A program made the position numbers and the translations under genes. From assembly GCF_021172165.1 (NCBI RefSeq), contig NZ_CP089096.1, positions 1,612,001 to 1,676,000 of the forward strand: DNA of 64,000 nucleotides, read 5' to 3'. A model generated the notes under the pieces. That model saw only the letters and a program-made list of their open reading frames with translations. It searched no databases and was not told the origin of the DNA. Each line of letters starts with the position of its first letter. The first letter of the stretch is position 1. Below, one piece after another: positions 1 to 6,692 of this stretch. This DNA comes from Flavobacterium channae. Lineage in GTDB: Bacteria > Bacteroidota > Bacteroidia > Flavobacteriales > Flavobacteriaceae.

Positions 1-36
1 TTTTGAAGATTGTTATCATGTTTGAGTGAAAAGTGA

Positions 37-207
37 TTAGTGAAAAGTCTTAGTGGTTGTTCCTGTTTTACAGTCACATACCTCACATGTTCCATTACAT
101 TTTTTTTTATGGTAGTTTTTATTTGATTTTTTAATTGTCATAAAGAATCGCTTTATTTTTATTGGATTTTTTTTTATAAAAAAGCAGTTGTTAAGTTGCG
201 ATTTCAT
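37..207 (-). CDS. Small Lys/Cys-rich peptide (56 aa)
   Basis: This short reading frame starts one base after the stop of the helix-turn-helix gene upstream. A purine-rich AAAGGA sits 7 bases before its ATG, unusually good for this genome, and suggests coupled translation. The product is very basic in the middle and ends with four cysteines (C37, C41, C44, C46) in a C-x3-C-x2-C-x-C pattern, which could bind metal. I recognise no family. The same frame is open upstream of this ATG, but that part overlaps the neighbouring gene. It lies at the window edge inside the integrated element. It could be a real accessory peptide or chance. Confidence 0.4.
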   Translation of the reverse strand: MKSQLNNCFFIKKNPIKIKRFFMTIKKSNKNYHKKKCNGTCEVCDCKTGTTTKTFH

Positions 208-208
208 A

Positions 209-490
209 CTATTTTCCTTTGAATGATTTGTTGTAGTGTTCTTGTAGTAGTTTTTCAACGTCAGAAAGTTTGTAGTAGATTTTGCTTCCTACTTGACTGA
301 ATGAGATTTTACCTTCATCTCTCCAGGTTTGTGCTGTGCGTTTGGAGATTTTCATCAGCATGATGAACTCTTGATTGTCTAAGAAGGTTTCTTTCTTTGG
401 GTCTGGCTTGGTGTTTAGTTGGCTTTGAATTGCATCTAATTTTGCCATTAAGTCATTGTACTGGTCTTTTGTTAAAATAATTGCTTCCAT
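209..490 (-). CDS. Helix-turn-helix DNA-binding protein (excisionase/MerR-like)
   Basis: This 93-residue protein has an N-terminal coiled region and then a compact winged helix-turn-helix of the HTH_17 (excisionase) type at about residues 36-85. The pattern FLDNQEF...ISKRTAQTWRDEGKI...VGSKIYYKLSDVE is typical of small regulators and recombination directionality factors carried by Bacteroidota conjugative and mobilisable elements. An upstream in-frame start would add ten residues, but the ATG giving MEAIILT fits the family better. It follows an integrase and an RteC-like gene on the same strand. Its role may be excision control or regulation of transfer genes beyond the window edge. The family call is firm; the role is inferred. 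Confidence 0.8.
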   Translation of the reverse strand: MEAIILTKDQYNDLMAKLDAIQSQLNTKPDPKKETFLDNQEFIMLMKISKRTAQTWRDEGKISFSQVGSKIYYKLSDVEKLLQEHYNKSFKGK

Positions 491-579
491 TTTCGTGGTT
501 TTTAAAAGATTATGGAGCAAAATTGTGAAGTAAAAAAAAGTCCCTTAGTCCCAAACGGGTCCCAAGGGACTATTATTTT

Positions 580-1488
580 TTAGAGGAAGTTATCGAGGTC
601 TATTCGTTTGTGGGTCTTTGGTCGTTTATCGCCTCGTGATGGTTTGAGGATGGTTTCGACTGTTTGGGGACTTATTTCGTTGTTGTCTTTGTCGATAAAG
701 TTATTGACGATCATATTTACTATGTCGCCATTGGAAGCATCAATAAATGATTTTCCATCAACAAATAGTTCGCGACTTAGTTGGTAGAATATATCTACTA
801 ATTGGTTTAGGTTTCCGTTAAATTTTAGTTTTTTAGTTATTAGTTTTTTCTCCAGTTCTAGTTCTTTTTCTTTCTCAATTTCCGAACGCATTTTGCGAAG
901 CGTTTGTAATTTTTCAATCAACTGAACGCATTGTTGGTCATAAGAATGTAGTTTACTGTTTATTGAAATGATGTCGGCTTGTCGGTATTCGAAAATTTCT
1001 TCGTTTAAAAATAAAATTTGATCATTGAAGGATTCCATTTTTTCAACCTGTTGTTTGATTTCAAAAAATGAAAAATAACGATCTTCCGATTCGGCATTGA
1101 TTAACCTTTTTGGAGTACTTTGTTTGGTTTCTTTTATGCTCGAAGATTGCAGCTCTGTTCGTTTTTTCTCGATTATGTTGTACAATTTATTGAATCTACT
1201 CAATGCCTTTTGACTAAAGAATAGTTCTTCATTGTTGGCTAATAATTTTTCGAACTTGTTTAACCAAGTGTTTCCGTCTTGGGCAATTTGGAGTTGGTAG
1301 TTAATGAATTCGGGTAGTTGGGATTGTGGGATTGTAAATACTTTTTCAAGTAAAGCAATACAATAGTTTTCCAGTGTGGGTTCCTGGTCGTGCGTAATGT
1401 CAAAAATAGAAGCTGCACTTTGTGCTGTGTCGATAGTTCTCCATTCTGAGAATAATGATTTTTTGATGTTTTGCCCTTTCAAGTTCAC
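580..1488 (-). CDS. RteC-like hypothetical protein of the integrated element
   Basis: A 302-residue soluble protein without signal peptide or membrane segments. The middle (about 135-225) is rich in Glu, Lys and Gln and is probably coiled coil. The C-terminal 80 residues (F-N-G-N-L-N-Q-L-V-D-I-F-Y-Q-L ... S-P-Q-T-V-E-T-I-L-K-P ... K-R) resemble the C-terminal part of RteC, a regulator of excision in Bacteroides conjugative transposons. The similarity is judged by eye. The only in-frame start is GTG at 1488, because a stop lies upstream in frame. The gene is flanked by an integrase and a small HTH protein, the usual setting for such genes. A role in element mobility is inferred. Confidence 0.6.
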   Translation of the reverse strand: MNLKGQNIKKSLFSEWRTIDTAQSAASIFDITHDQEPTLENYCIALLEKVFTIPQSQLPEFINYQLQIAQDGNTWLNKFEKLLANNEELFFSQKALSRFNKLYNIIEKKRTELQSSSIKETKQSTPKRLINAESEDRYFSFFEIKQQVEKMESFNDQILFLNEEIFEYRQADIISINSKLHSYDQQCVQLIEKLQTLRKMRSEIEKEKELELEKKLITKKLKFNGNLNQLVDIFYQLSRELFVDGKSFIDASNGDIVNMIVNNFIDKDNNEISPQTVETILKPSRGDKRPKTHKRIDLDNFL

Positions 1489-1571
1489 GTTTTTTGCCGG
1501 TGTTAAATTTGTTCATTATTTGTTATTTGGTTACACTTTTTCCAATGTCACTACTTGAAATGGTATAGTTG

Positions 1572-1595
1572 CTTGAAGTTCAGGTATACTTCAAG
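1572..1595. promoter_or_regulatory. Inverted repeat upstream of the RteC-like gene
   Basis: CTTGAAGT and ACTTCAAG form a perfect 8-base inverted repeat with an 8-base spacer, about 85-105 bases upstream of the GTG start. The size suits a dimeric repressor or activator site. The regulator is unknown; the HTH protein encoded in the same element is a candidate. Confidence 0.35.
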
Positions 1596-1774
1596 TTGAT
1601 TTCAATATGATTTTGGATTTTTTTTAATATTTGGGATGCCTAAAATTAGAACAAATTCAGTACCGCTTTGCGTTGTTTTTCGTACAAGTTTTCAACAAAA
1701 TTGCGAGGGCTTGTATTTGCTAGGTTTTTGGAATTCAGGAGTAAAAAAGGATAAAATTTACCTTCGAAAAAGAA

Positions 1775-1809
1775 AACGAGAGTAATTTTTTGAAGTAATT
1801 ACTCTCGTT
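1775..1809 (-). terminator. Rho-independent terminator of the integrase gene
   Basis: A perfect 13-base stem (AACGAGAGTAATT paired with AATTACTCTCGTT) encloses a 9-base loop. It begins 6 bases after the integrase stop on the minus strand and is followed by a T-rich stretch. It separates the integrase from the downstream genes. Confidence 0.8.
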
Positions 1810-1814
1810 CTGTT

Positions 1815-3032
1815 TTAGTAGATGTAGTTGTCAACCGCTTTGTCTAATTCTTCTGAAATGATTTTAGCATATACCTGGGTTGTGCTAATATCGCGGTGGT
1901 CCATTAGTTTTGAAACGTGCTCAATTCTCATTCCGTTATTTAAAGCATTGGTTGCAAAGGTATGGCGGCTTATGTGAAATGTTACTTTTACTGGAATTTC
2001 TAATTTCTTTGCTATGCGCTGTAATTGAAAATTAGCTGCTTTATTGGCACTTTCAATAAAAGTATAACGGTATTCATCATTCTTTAAATACAGCTCTTTA
2101 TTTGTGATTACAGGGAATATAAAGTCGTCTTGTTCTGCATCTTCCTTTTTGTACTTGTTGATGATGTCCAATGCTAACTGACCAATTTTAAACTGATGCA
2201 TTCTTCCTGTTTTGCGAATTACTTTTTGTATTCTTCTTTCTTCTTCATTGAAGTGTTTTACTTGAAATTCTAATACATCACTGAATCGTAATCCTCCAGC
2301 GAAAATTGAAAAGATAAACATATCGCGATATACACTCGCTTTTGATTTTTCATCTAGTTTATAATTGATAATCGCTTCGAATTGCTCTTTCTTTAAAAAC
2401 TGTCTTCTGCTTGGGTCTTTCTTTAATTTCAACTTACTAAACGGATACATGTATTCAGGAATTAAGTCTTCTTTGATAGCTTCTTTAAACATAATCGCCA
2501 AAATCATAATCGAATAACGTTGTGTTGTATTTCCGTTTTTTAGTTCGTTGCTTAGATAACTCATATAGTCCATTAATAATGAAACTGTAATGTCATCAAA
2601 ATAAACCTCCTTGGTTCCTACCCATTTTTCGAACTTATCTAAATAGGCATGGTAATTTTTATAGGTTGAAATGGAAACGTTGTTTTTGATTCGTTCACAA
2701 TGTTTACGTGAGTACTCGAAGAAATTTGGTACTTCTTTACCTTTTATGGCTTCTTTTAGTTTTTTAATGGAAACGGTTTTTACTTTTCGTTCCATGTCGG
2801 CAACTTGTCCTTCAGCATCGGCAATTTTTTGAGCAAGTGCAGCATTCATTCGCGCGCTATTAGGATAGCTTTTCTTTACTCTCTGCTTTGCTTCATCCCA
2901 ATCACTTTCTTTAAGTTTGAGTCCGGCAGTGATAAATTTCGTTTTTCTATCTTTTATAATTCTAATGTACAAAGGGCTTTTACCTGTTTGATCTTTCTGG
3001 TTGGTGCGTAGTATTAATTTAATAGATGCCAT
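1815..3032 (-). CDS. Tyrosine recombinase / integrase
   Basis: A 405-residue phage-type integrase of the Bacteroidota form. It has an N-terminal arm-binding domain (about 1-90, with the W45 of SDWDEAKQRV), a SAM-like core-binding domain (about 100-200) and a catalytic domain. Catalytic residues are visible: R249 in GGLRFSD, H353-x-x-R356 in HISRH, H379 in MDHRDIS and the nucleophile Y388 in TTQVYAK. The full set suggests an active enzyme cutting and rejoining DNA at an att site. It has its own terminator and a repeat-rich upstream region. It marks the end of an integrated element running off the left edge of the window. Confidence 0.95.
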   Translation of the reverse strand: MASIKLILRTNQKDQTGKSPLYIRIIKDRKTKFITAGLKLKESDWDEAKQRVKKSYPNSARMNAALAQKIADAEGQVADMERKVKTVSIKKLKEAIKGKEVPNFFEYSRKHCERIKNNVSISTYKNYHAYLDKFEKWVGTKEVYFDDITVSLLMDYMSYLSNELKNGNTTQRYSIMILAIMFKEAIKEDLIPEYMYPFSKLKLKKDPSRRQFLKKEQFEAIINYKLDEKSKASVYRDMFIFSIFAGGLRFSDVLEFQVKHFNEEERRIQKVIRKTGRMHQFKIGQLALDIINKYKKEDAEQDDFIFPVITNKELYLKNDEYRYTFIESANKAANFQLQRIAKKLEIPVKVTFHISRHTFATNALNNGMRIEHVSKLMDHRDISTTQVYAKIISEELDKAVDNYIY

Positions 3033-3135
3033 AATTATAGAATATTAGAAATGTTGTACTATATTTGTAAAGCGGTGCAAACGAGTGAAAGTATCGATTT
3101 TACTAGTGTTTCATTCTAGTGCAACGGAGTACTAA

Positions 3136-3157
3136 GGTACAACAATTGGTACAACAA
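3136..3157. repeat. Direct repeat next to the integrase (possible arm-type sites)
   Basis: GGTACAACAA occurs twice, 12 bases apart, about 105-125 bases upstream of the integrase start. An inverted GTTGTAC lies at 3053-3059. Short repeats of this spacing next to a tyrosine recombinase are commonly arm-type binding sites, but no experimental or comparative support is available here. Confidence 0.4.
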
Positions 3158-3266
3158 ATCAAGTATTTTGATGCTTTTTTATGCTTAAATTTGCTTTAGT
3201 ATTTTTTATAAAGTCAATAAATACAGTACTTTAAGTGCAAAAGGGTACTTGCGGAATTATTATAGA

Positions 3267-3369
3267 GATAACAGCGGTTTGCTTCAATGGCTAGTTCAGT
3301 ACTATTCTATATTTGGTATCGCTCGGTCTGTGGTTTTTCGCCACAATTTTATAGCCGAGGACCATTATC
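3267..3369 (+). repeat. Structured repeat, partly similar to the stem-loop at 51133-51230
   Basis: The first half follows the same pattern as the element at 51140 (TAACAGC, then GTTTG, AATGGC, GTT-AGT and ATTTGG at equal spacing). The second half differs and forms its own nested hairpin: CTCGG (3322-3326) pairs with CCGAG (3355-3359) and GTGG (3330-3333) with CCAC (3341-3344). The outer ends GATAA and TTATC also pair. It looks like a diverged or degraded relative of the attC-like element. It lies directly upstream of an orphan membrane-protein gene. Confidence 0.45.
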
Positions 3370-3383
3370 AAAAATTTTGATAA
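3365..3383 (+). promoter_or_regulatory. Inverted repeat abutting the start codon at 3385
   Basis: TTATCAAAA and TTTTGATAA form a perfect 9-base inverted repeat around a single central base. It ends one base before the ATG of the membrane-protein gene and occupies the ribosome-binding position. In RNA it could occlude the start; in DNA it could be an operator. Function is inferred only from position. Confidence 0.4.
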
Positions 3384-3384
3384 A

Positions 3385-3951
3385 ATGACACGTAAAAATG
3401 TATTTTATATTTCAATTGTAGTGTATTTTATCGGAATTTTATTTTTGATAAATAACACCCTGCTGCATACTAAATATAAAAATTCAAATTTTGAATTACC
3501 TCTAATTGGTTTTCAAGGTTTAATTGAAAAAAACGATACTATTTATTTAGGCTCAAGTCATTGGAATCGAATTTTTTTATATGACAAAAACGGAAAATAT
3601 TTAACATATCAGGCAACTGGCGGAAGAGGATTAGATTTTGACTTTTACTTCTCAGAAAATAATCTTGTAATTAATCAATATAGTTTAGCAGAAAAACCAA
3701 ATAAAGACAAAACAATATTTTCAATCAATAAAGGGGAAAAGTATATCATTGAAAAAAAACTTCCAGTTCAAATTGATTTTGAAAAAAATGGAAAGAAAAT
3801 AAACTTTTTGAAACAAAATTTACTTTTTTACTTATTTTACTCTGATATAGGTTTATGGTTTGTATTGATATTTTATTCCTTATTTATTGTTGCAGCTTTT
3901 CAGAAAGAACTAATTGAATTACTAAATAAAATCAAATTACGTTTTAAATAA
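3385..3951 (+). CDS. Hypothetical two-pass membrane protein
   Basis: A 188-residue protein with a hydrophobic segment at about residues 6-27 and another at about 148-172. Between them is a soluble region of about 115 residues with Asn, Tyr and Lys richness that probably faces the periplasm. No family is recognised. It is AT-rich even for this genome and sits alone between an integrase end and a glyoxalase gene, behind a structured repeat. This suggests recent acquisition. The ATG follows a 9-base inverted repeat. The reading frame is long and clean, so it is likely expressed, but nothing points to a function. Confidence 0.7.
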   Translation: MTRKNVFYISIVVYFIGILFLINNTLLHTKYKNSNFELPLIGFQGLIEKNDTIYLGSSHWNRIFLYDKNGKYLTYQATGGRGLDFDFYFSENNLVINQYSLAEKPNKDKTIFSINKGEKYIIEKKLPVQIDFEKNGKKINFLKQNLLFYLFYSDIGLWFVLIFYSLFIVAAFQKELIELLNKIKLRFK

Positions 3952-3989
3952 AAACTGTATACAACAAAGAACTATTCATCAACGAGAAA

Positions 3990-4376
3990 ATGCAAATAGA
4001 AAAGTTACATCACATTGCTATAATATGTTCTGACTATCAAAAGTCAAAACAATTTTATACAGAAATTTTAGGATTTACTATTGAAAAAGAAGTTTATCGA
4101 CAAGAAAGACAATCTTATAAACTTGACCTATCATTAAAAGGACAATATGTAATTGAACTTTTTTCTTTTCCAAATCCACCACAAAGAACCTCAAGGCCAG
4201 AAGCTGCAGGATTAAGACATATTGCCTTTGGTGTAAAAAATATTGAAAAAGAAATACAGTTTTTAACTTCAAGAAACATTACAACAGAACCAATTCGTGT
4301 TGACGAATACACCAACAAAAAATTTACCTTTTTTTCAGATCCTGATAATTTGCCAATTGAGATTTACGAATTATAA
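3990..4376 (+). CDS. gloA2: VOC-family protein, GloA2/YaeR type
   Basis: This 128-residue protein matches the YaeR/GloA2 subgroup of the glyoxalase/bleomycin-resistance fold almost end to end. Diagnostic stretches are HHIAIICSDY near the start, LGFTIEKEVYRQER, GQYVIELFSFPNPP, GLRHIAF and FTFFSDPDNLPIEIYEL at the C-terminus. Likely metal ligands are H8, E56, H77 and the Glu near the end. Members bind a divalent metal; the physiological substrate of this subgroup is not settled, so lactoylglutathione lyase activity should not be assumed. A hairpin terminator shared with the converging rhodanese gene follows. Confidence 0.85.
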   Translation: MQIEKLHHIAIICSDYQKSKQFYTEILGFTIEKEVYRQERQSYKLDLSLKGQYVIELFSFPNPPQRTSRPEAAGLRHIAFGVKNIEKEIQFLTSRNITTEPIRVDEYTNKKFTFFSDPDNLPIEIYEL

Positions 4377-4383
4377 AAATAAA

Positions 4384-4405
4384 AAATCCGCCTTACAGCG
4401 GATTT
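4384..4405. terminator. Bidirectional terminator between gloA2 and the rhodanese gene
   Basis: AAATCCGC pairs with GCGGATTT around a 6-base loop, with A-rich and T-rich flanks on the two sides. It serves the two converging genes. Confidence 0.75.
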
Positions 4406-4411
4406 AGTTAT

Positions 4412-4720
4412 TTATTCAACTGGTCCATCCCAATTAGAAAAACCTCCTACTAAATTAAAAGTGTTTTCAAAACCTAATTGTTCCATAGCATTACAAGCAT
4501 TGGCACTACGCACGCCAGCTGCACAATACACATAGTAATTTTTCGATTTGTCCAACTCCTCTACCCTATATATAAATCCTTGTCCTTTATATATGTCAAT
4601 ATTTATTGCTCCTGGTATATAACCTGCATTAAACTCATCTTCGGTACGAACATCTACAATTACACCGTTTGCATCTTGCAAAAACTGGCTCCACCACGTG
4701 TTTTGATCTAAGTTTGTCAT
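4412..4720 (-). CDS. Single-domain rhodanese-like protein
   Basis: A 102-residue cytoplasmic protein made of one rhodanese domain. It keeps VDVRTEDEFNAGYIPGAIN near the start and the active loop YCAAGVRS, with the catalytic persulfide cysteine at C66 and the loop Arg at R71. Such proteins carry sulfane sulfur from thiosulfate or other donors. The loop is that of a normal sulfurtransferase rather than a phosphatase. It is transcribed alone, divergent from the marR operon, and ends at a bidirectional terminator. Confidence 0.9.
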   Translation of the reverse strand: MTNLDQNTWWSQFLQDANGVIVDVRTEDEFNAGYIPGAINIDIYKGQGFIYRVEELDKSKNYYVYCAAGVRSANACNAMEQLGFENTFNLVGGFSNWDGPVE

Positions 4721-4785
4721 TTTATTTTTTTTTCAAAAATACTATCAAAAAATACAATTTTAAAACTTTAACAAAAATTTATTAA

Positions 4786-4833
4786 ACATTTGTACATACA
4801 AATAAAATATTTACTACATTTGTACATACAAAT
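4786..4833 (+). promoter_or_regulatory. Two identical palindromic operators over the marR promoter
   Basis: The 18-base word ACATTTGTACATACAAAT occurs at 4786-4803 and again at 4816-4833, exactly 30 bases apart (about three helical turns). Each contains the inverted repeat TTTGTA-CA-TACAAA, the size of a MarR-family site. The second copy overlaps TACATTTG (4815-4822), which fits the Bacteroidota -7 box, and the first overlaps the -33 region. Autorepression by the MarR protein that starts at 4847 is the simplest reading. Confidence 0.7.
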
Positions 4834-4846
4834 TTTACAACATCAA

Positions 4847-5299
4847 ATGAGAATAGAAGAAATCATAAAACCTAACTCACCAATGGCAATTGAGAAAAAA
4901 ACATTACTTAATGTAATGTATACTCAAAATGTCATTTCGGAAAAGTTTAATGAGATATTAAAGCCATTTGACCTTTCCACTGAACAATTTAATGTGTTAC
5001 GCATCTTAAGAGGACAAAAAGGAAAACCTGCTAATATGTGTATGATACAAGAACGCATGATTGCTAAAACAAGTAACACCACACGATTAGTAGACAAATT
5101 GTTATTAAAAGATTTAGTACTGAGAGAAGTTTGTCCAAACAATCGCAGAAAAATGGAAATTACCATTACTGAAAAAGGTTTGGAATTATTATTGCAACTA
5201 GATCCTTTAGTAGAAGCTCACGAACGTGCTTTCTCTAAAAATTTGACTGTTGAAGAATTAGAAGTATTAAACGAATTGCTTGAAAAATTTAGAAATTAA
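4847..5299 (+). CDS. MarR-family transcriptional regulator
   Basis: A 150-residue winged-helix regulator. The recognition region lies near residues 58-90 (RMIAKTSNTTRLVDKLLLKDLVLREVCPNNRRKMEITITEKG in its full extent, with the basic wing NRRK). An upstream in-frame start at 4790 falls inside the promoter and operators, so the ATG at 4847 is chosen. It heads an operon with a nitroreductase and a YceI protein, an arrangement common in flavobacteria. It probably represses the operon through two palindromes and responds to a small redox or phenolic ligand; the ligand is unknown. Confidence 0.9.
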   Translation: MRIEEIIKPNSPMAIEKKTLLNVMYTQNVISEKFNEILKPFDLSTEQFNVLRILRGQKGKPANMCMIQERMIAKTSNTTRLVDKLLLKDLVLREVCPNNRRKMEITITEKGLELLLQLDPLVEAHERAFSKNLTVEELEVLNELLEKFRN

Positions 5300-5315
5300 A
5301 ATCACAACATTTACT

Positions 5316-5947
5316 ATGAGTCATTTTATAGAAAATCAAAAATGGCGTTATGCCACAAAAAAATTCGATGCAACTAAAAAAGTATCTGCATCAGATTTAG
5401 AAACCTTAAAAGAAGCTATCCAATTAAGTACTTCTTCTTACGGATTACAATTATACAAAGTATTCATTATTGAAAACCCTGAAATAAGAGCACAATTACA
5501 ACCTGCTTCTTGGGGACAAACTCAAATTGTAGAGCCTCTCACCTATTCGTATTTGCTAACATTGTGGATGTTCAAGAAAGTCATATTGACGAATATGTTA
5601 ACAATATTGCTGCTACAAGAGGATTGTCTGTTGAGGATTTAAAAGGTTATTCAGACTTTATGAAATCTAAAATTGTACCGTTACCTGTTGAGCAAAAAGC
5701 CGTTTGGACATCAAAACAAACGTATTTAGCAATGGCCAACTTAATTAATGCTGCTGCCGAATTAAAAATCGATGTTACACCAATGGAAGGTTTTGAACCT
5801 GAAAAATACAACGAAATTTTAGGTTTAAATGCATTAGGGTTAAACGCTTCGTTAGTAGCGCCAATTGGTTACAGACATGAAGAAGATGCAACACAACATT
5901 ACGTAAAAGTAAGAAAACCAAAACAAGAATTATTTACTACTATTTAA
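5316..5947 (+). pseudogene. NAD(P)H-dependent nitroreductase with a frameshift
   Basis: The two halves together give a 210-residue nitroreductase-family FMN oxidoreductase of normal length. The first frame runs from MSHFIENQKWRYATKKFD to about GQTQIVE. The sequence then continues one frame over as ASHLFVFANIVDVQ to the end at 5947. A single missing base in GTAGAGCCTCTC near 5534-5535 explains it, since adding one G restores V-E-A-S-H-L. Conserved starts (RRAxK-type RYATKKFD) and SSYGLQLYKV are intact. It is either a sequencing error, a recent mutation or a pseudogene. Position between marR and yceI matches the expected operon. Confidence 0.85.
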
Positions 5948-5983
5948 TACAATTAATTAACATTTAAACAATTTTTTAAAAAC

Positions 5984-6550
5984 ATGAAAAATTTAAAATC
6001 AATCGCTTTAGCTCTTGTAGCTTTTGTATCATTCGCAACTACTGCTCAAACATCAAAAAAAGTAGATGCTTCTAAAAGTACTATCAACTGGGTTGGAAAA
6101 AAAGTAACAGGTTCTCATGAAGGAACAATTACTTTAAAAGAAGGTGCTTTAATCTTCAAAGGAAAAAAAGTTGTAGGTGGAAACTTTACAGTTGACATGA
6201 CTACTATCAACACTACAGATTTAGACGGAAAAGGAAAAGCAAATTTAGATGGTCACTTAAAATCTGATGATTTCTTTGGAGTTGAAAAATTCCCAACTGC
6301 TACATTAGTTTTCAAATCAATTGGTGAAAAAGGAAATGGAGTTTACGCTGTAACTGCTGATTTAACTATCAAAGGAAAAACGGAATCAATCAAATTTGAC
6401 TTAACTGTAGCTGGTAACACTGCTTCTACAACTTTAAAAGTTGACAGAACTAAATATGATATCAAATACGGTTCAGGAAGTTTCTTCTCTGACTTAGGAG
6501 ACAAAACTATCTATGACGATTTCGAGTTAACTGTCAAGTTATCGTTCTAA
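5984..6550 (+). CDS. YceI-family periplasmic lipid-binding protein
   Basis: This 188-residue protein has a signal peptide (about residues 1-21, ending in TTAQ) and one YceI domain, a lipocalin-like beta barrel that binds isoprenoid-type lipids. Typical marks are the start of the domain at KSTINWVGKKVTGSHEGTI, the repeating G-x-F-T-V-D-M-T strand and the C-terminal DRTKYDIKYGSGSFFSDLGDK segment. It is the last gene of the marR-nitroreductase operon and ends at a strong terminator. Function in polyisoprenoid or quinone handling under stress is known only for relatives. Confidence 0.92.
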   Translation: MKNLKSIALALVAFVSFATTAQTSKKVDASKSTINWVGKKVTGSHEGTITLKEGALIFKGKKVVGGNFTVDMTTINTTDLDGKGKANLDGHLKSDDFFGVEKFPTATLVFKSIGEKGNGVYAVTADLTIKGKTESIKFDLTVAGNTASTTLKVDRTKYDIKYGSGSFFSDLGDKTIYDDFELTVKLSF

Positions 6551-6580
6551 TAATTGGGAAACATTTGCTATGAAAAACAA

Positions 6581-6611
6581 AAAAGCCTTGAAGAAATTCA
6601 AGGCTTTTTTG
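6581..6611 (+). terminator. Terminator of the marR-yceI operon
   Basis: AAAAGCCTTGAA pairs with TTCAAGGCTTTT across a 4-base loop, followed by T residues. It lies about 30 bases after the yceI stop. Confidence 0.85.
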
Positions 6612-6640
6612 TTTATAAATATTAGGATTATGGATAAATA

Positions 6641-6671
6641 AAAAAGTCCCGAAGCAATTTCGGGACTTTTT
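6641..6671 (-). terminator. Terminator of the DUF2911 gene
   Basis: AAAAAGTCCCGAA pairs with TTCGGGACTTTTT around a 5-base loop. It lies 22 bases past the stop of the minus-strand DUF2911 gene and could act in both directions. Confidence 0.8.
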
Positions 6672-6692
6672 GTTTGAATTAACTTTTAACTT

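Larger units (their letters stand above)
1489..1814. other. Intergenic region within the integrated element
   Basis: About 326 bases without a supported gene. It holds the leader of the RteC-like gene, an 8+8 inverted repeat at 1572-1595 and the integrase terminator at 1775-1809. A 37-codon frame starting at 1516 on the minus strand overlaps the GTG start of the next gene and looks like chance. The rest is AT-rich with no recognised motif. Confidence 0.6.
3033..3384. other. Integrase upstream region and element boundary
   Basis: A 352-base stretch without a gene. It contains the integrase leader, copies of GTACAAC in both orientations (3053-3059 inverted, 3137-3143 and 3149-3155 direct), a structured repeat at 3267-3369 and an inverted repeat just before the next start. 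The element boundary or attachment site is probably here, but I cannot place the core because the other end of the element lies outside the window. Confidence 0.5.

Noticed and set aside
1376..1558. Plus-strand frame inside the RteC-like gene
   Set aside because: Shadow of the minus-strand gene with no leader or family support.
3261..3345. tRNA-like sequence near the element end
   Set aside because: No cloverleaf, anticodon stem or T-arm could be formed from the GC-richer words.
3990..4376. gloA2 as a second cassette gene
   Set aside because: No stem-loop or matching arms follow it; only a plain terminator is seen.
5316..5947. Programmed frameshift in the nitroreductase
   Set aside because: No slippery heptamer, stem-loop or internal Shine-Dalgarno site is seen near the break.
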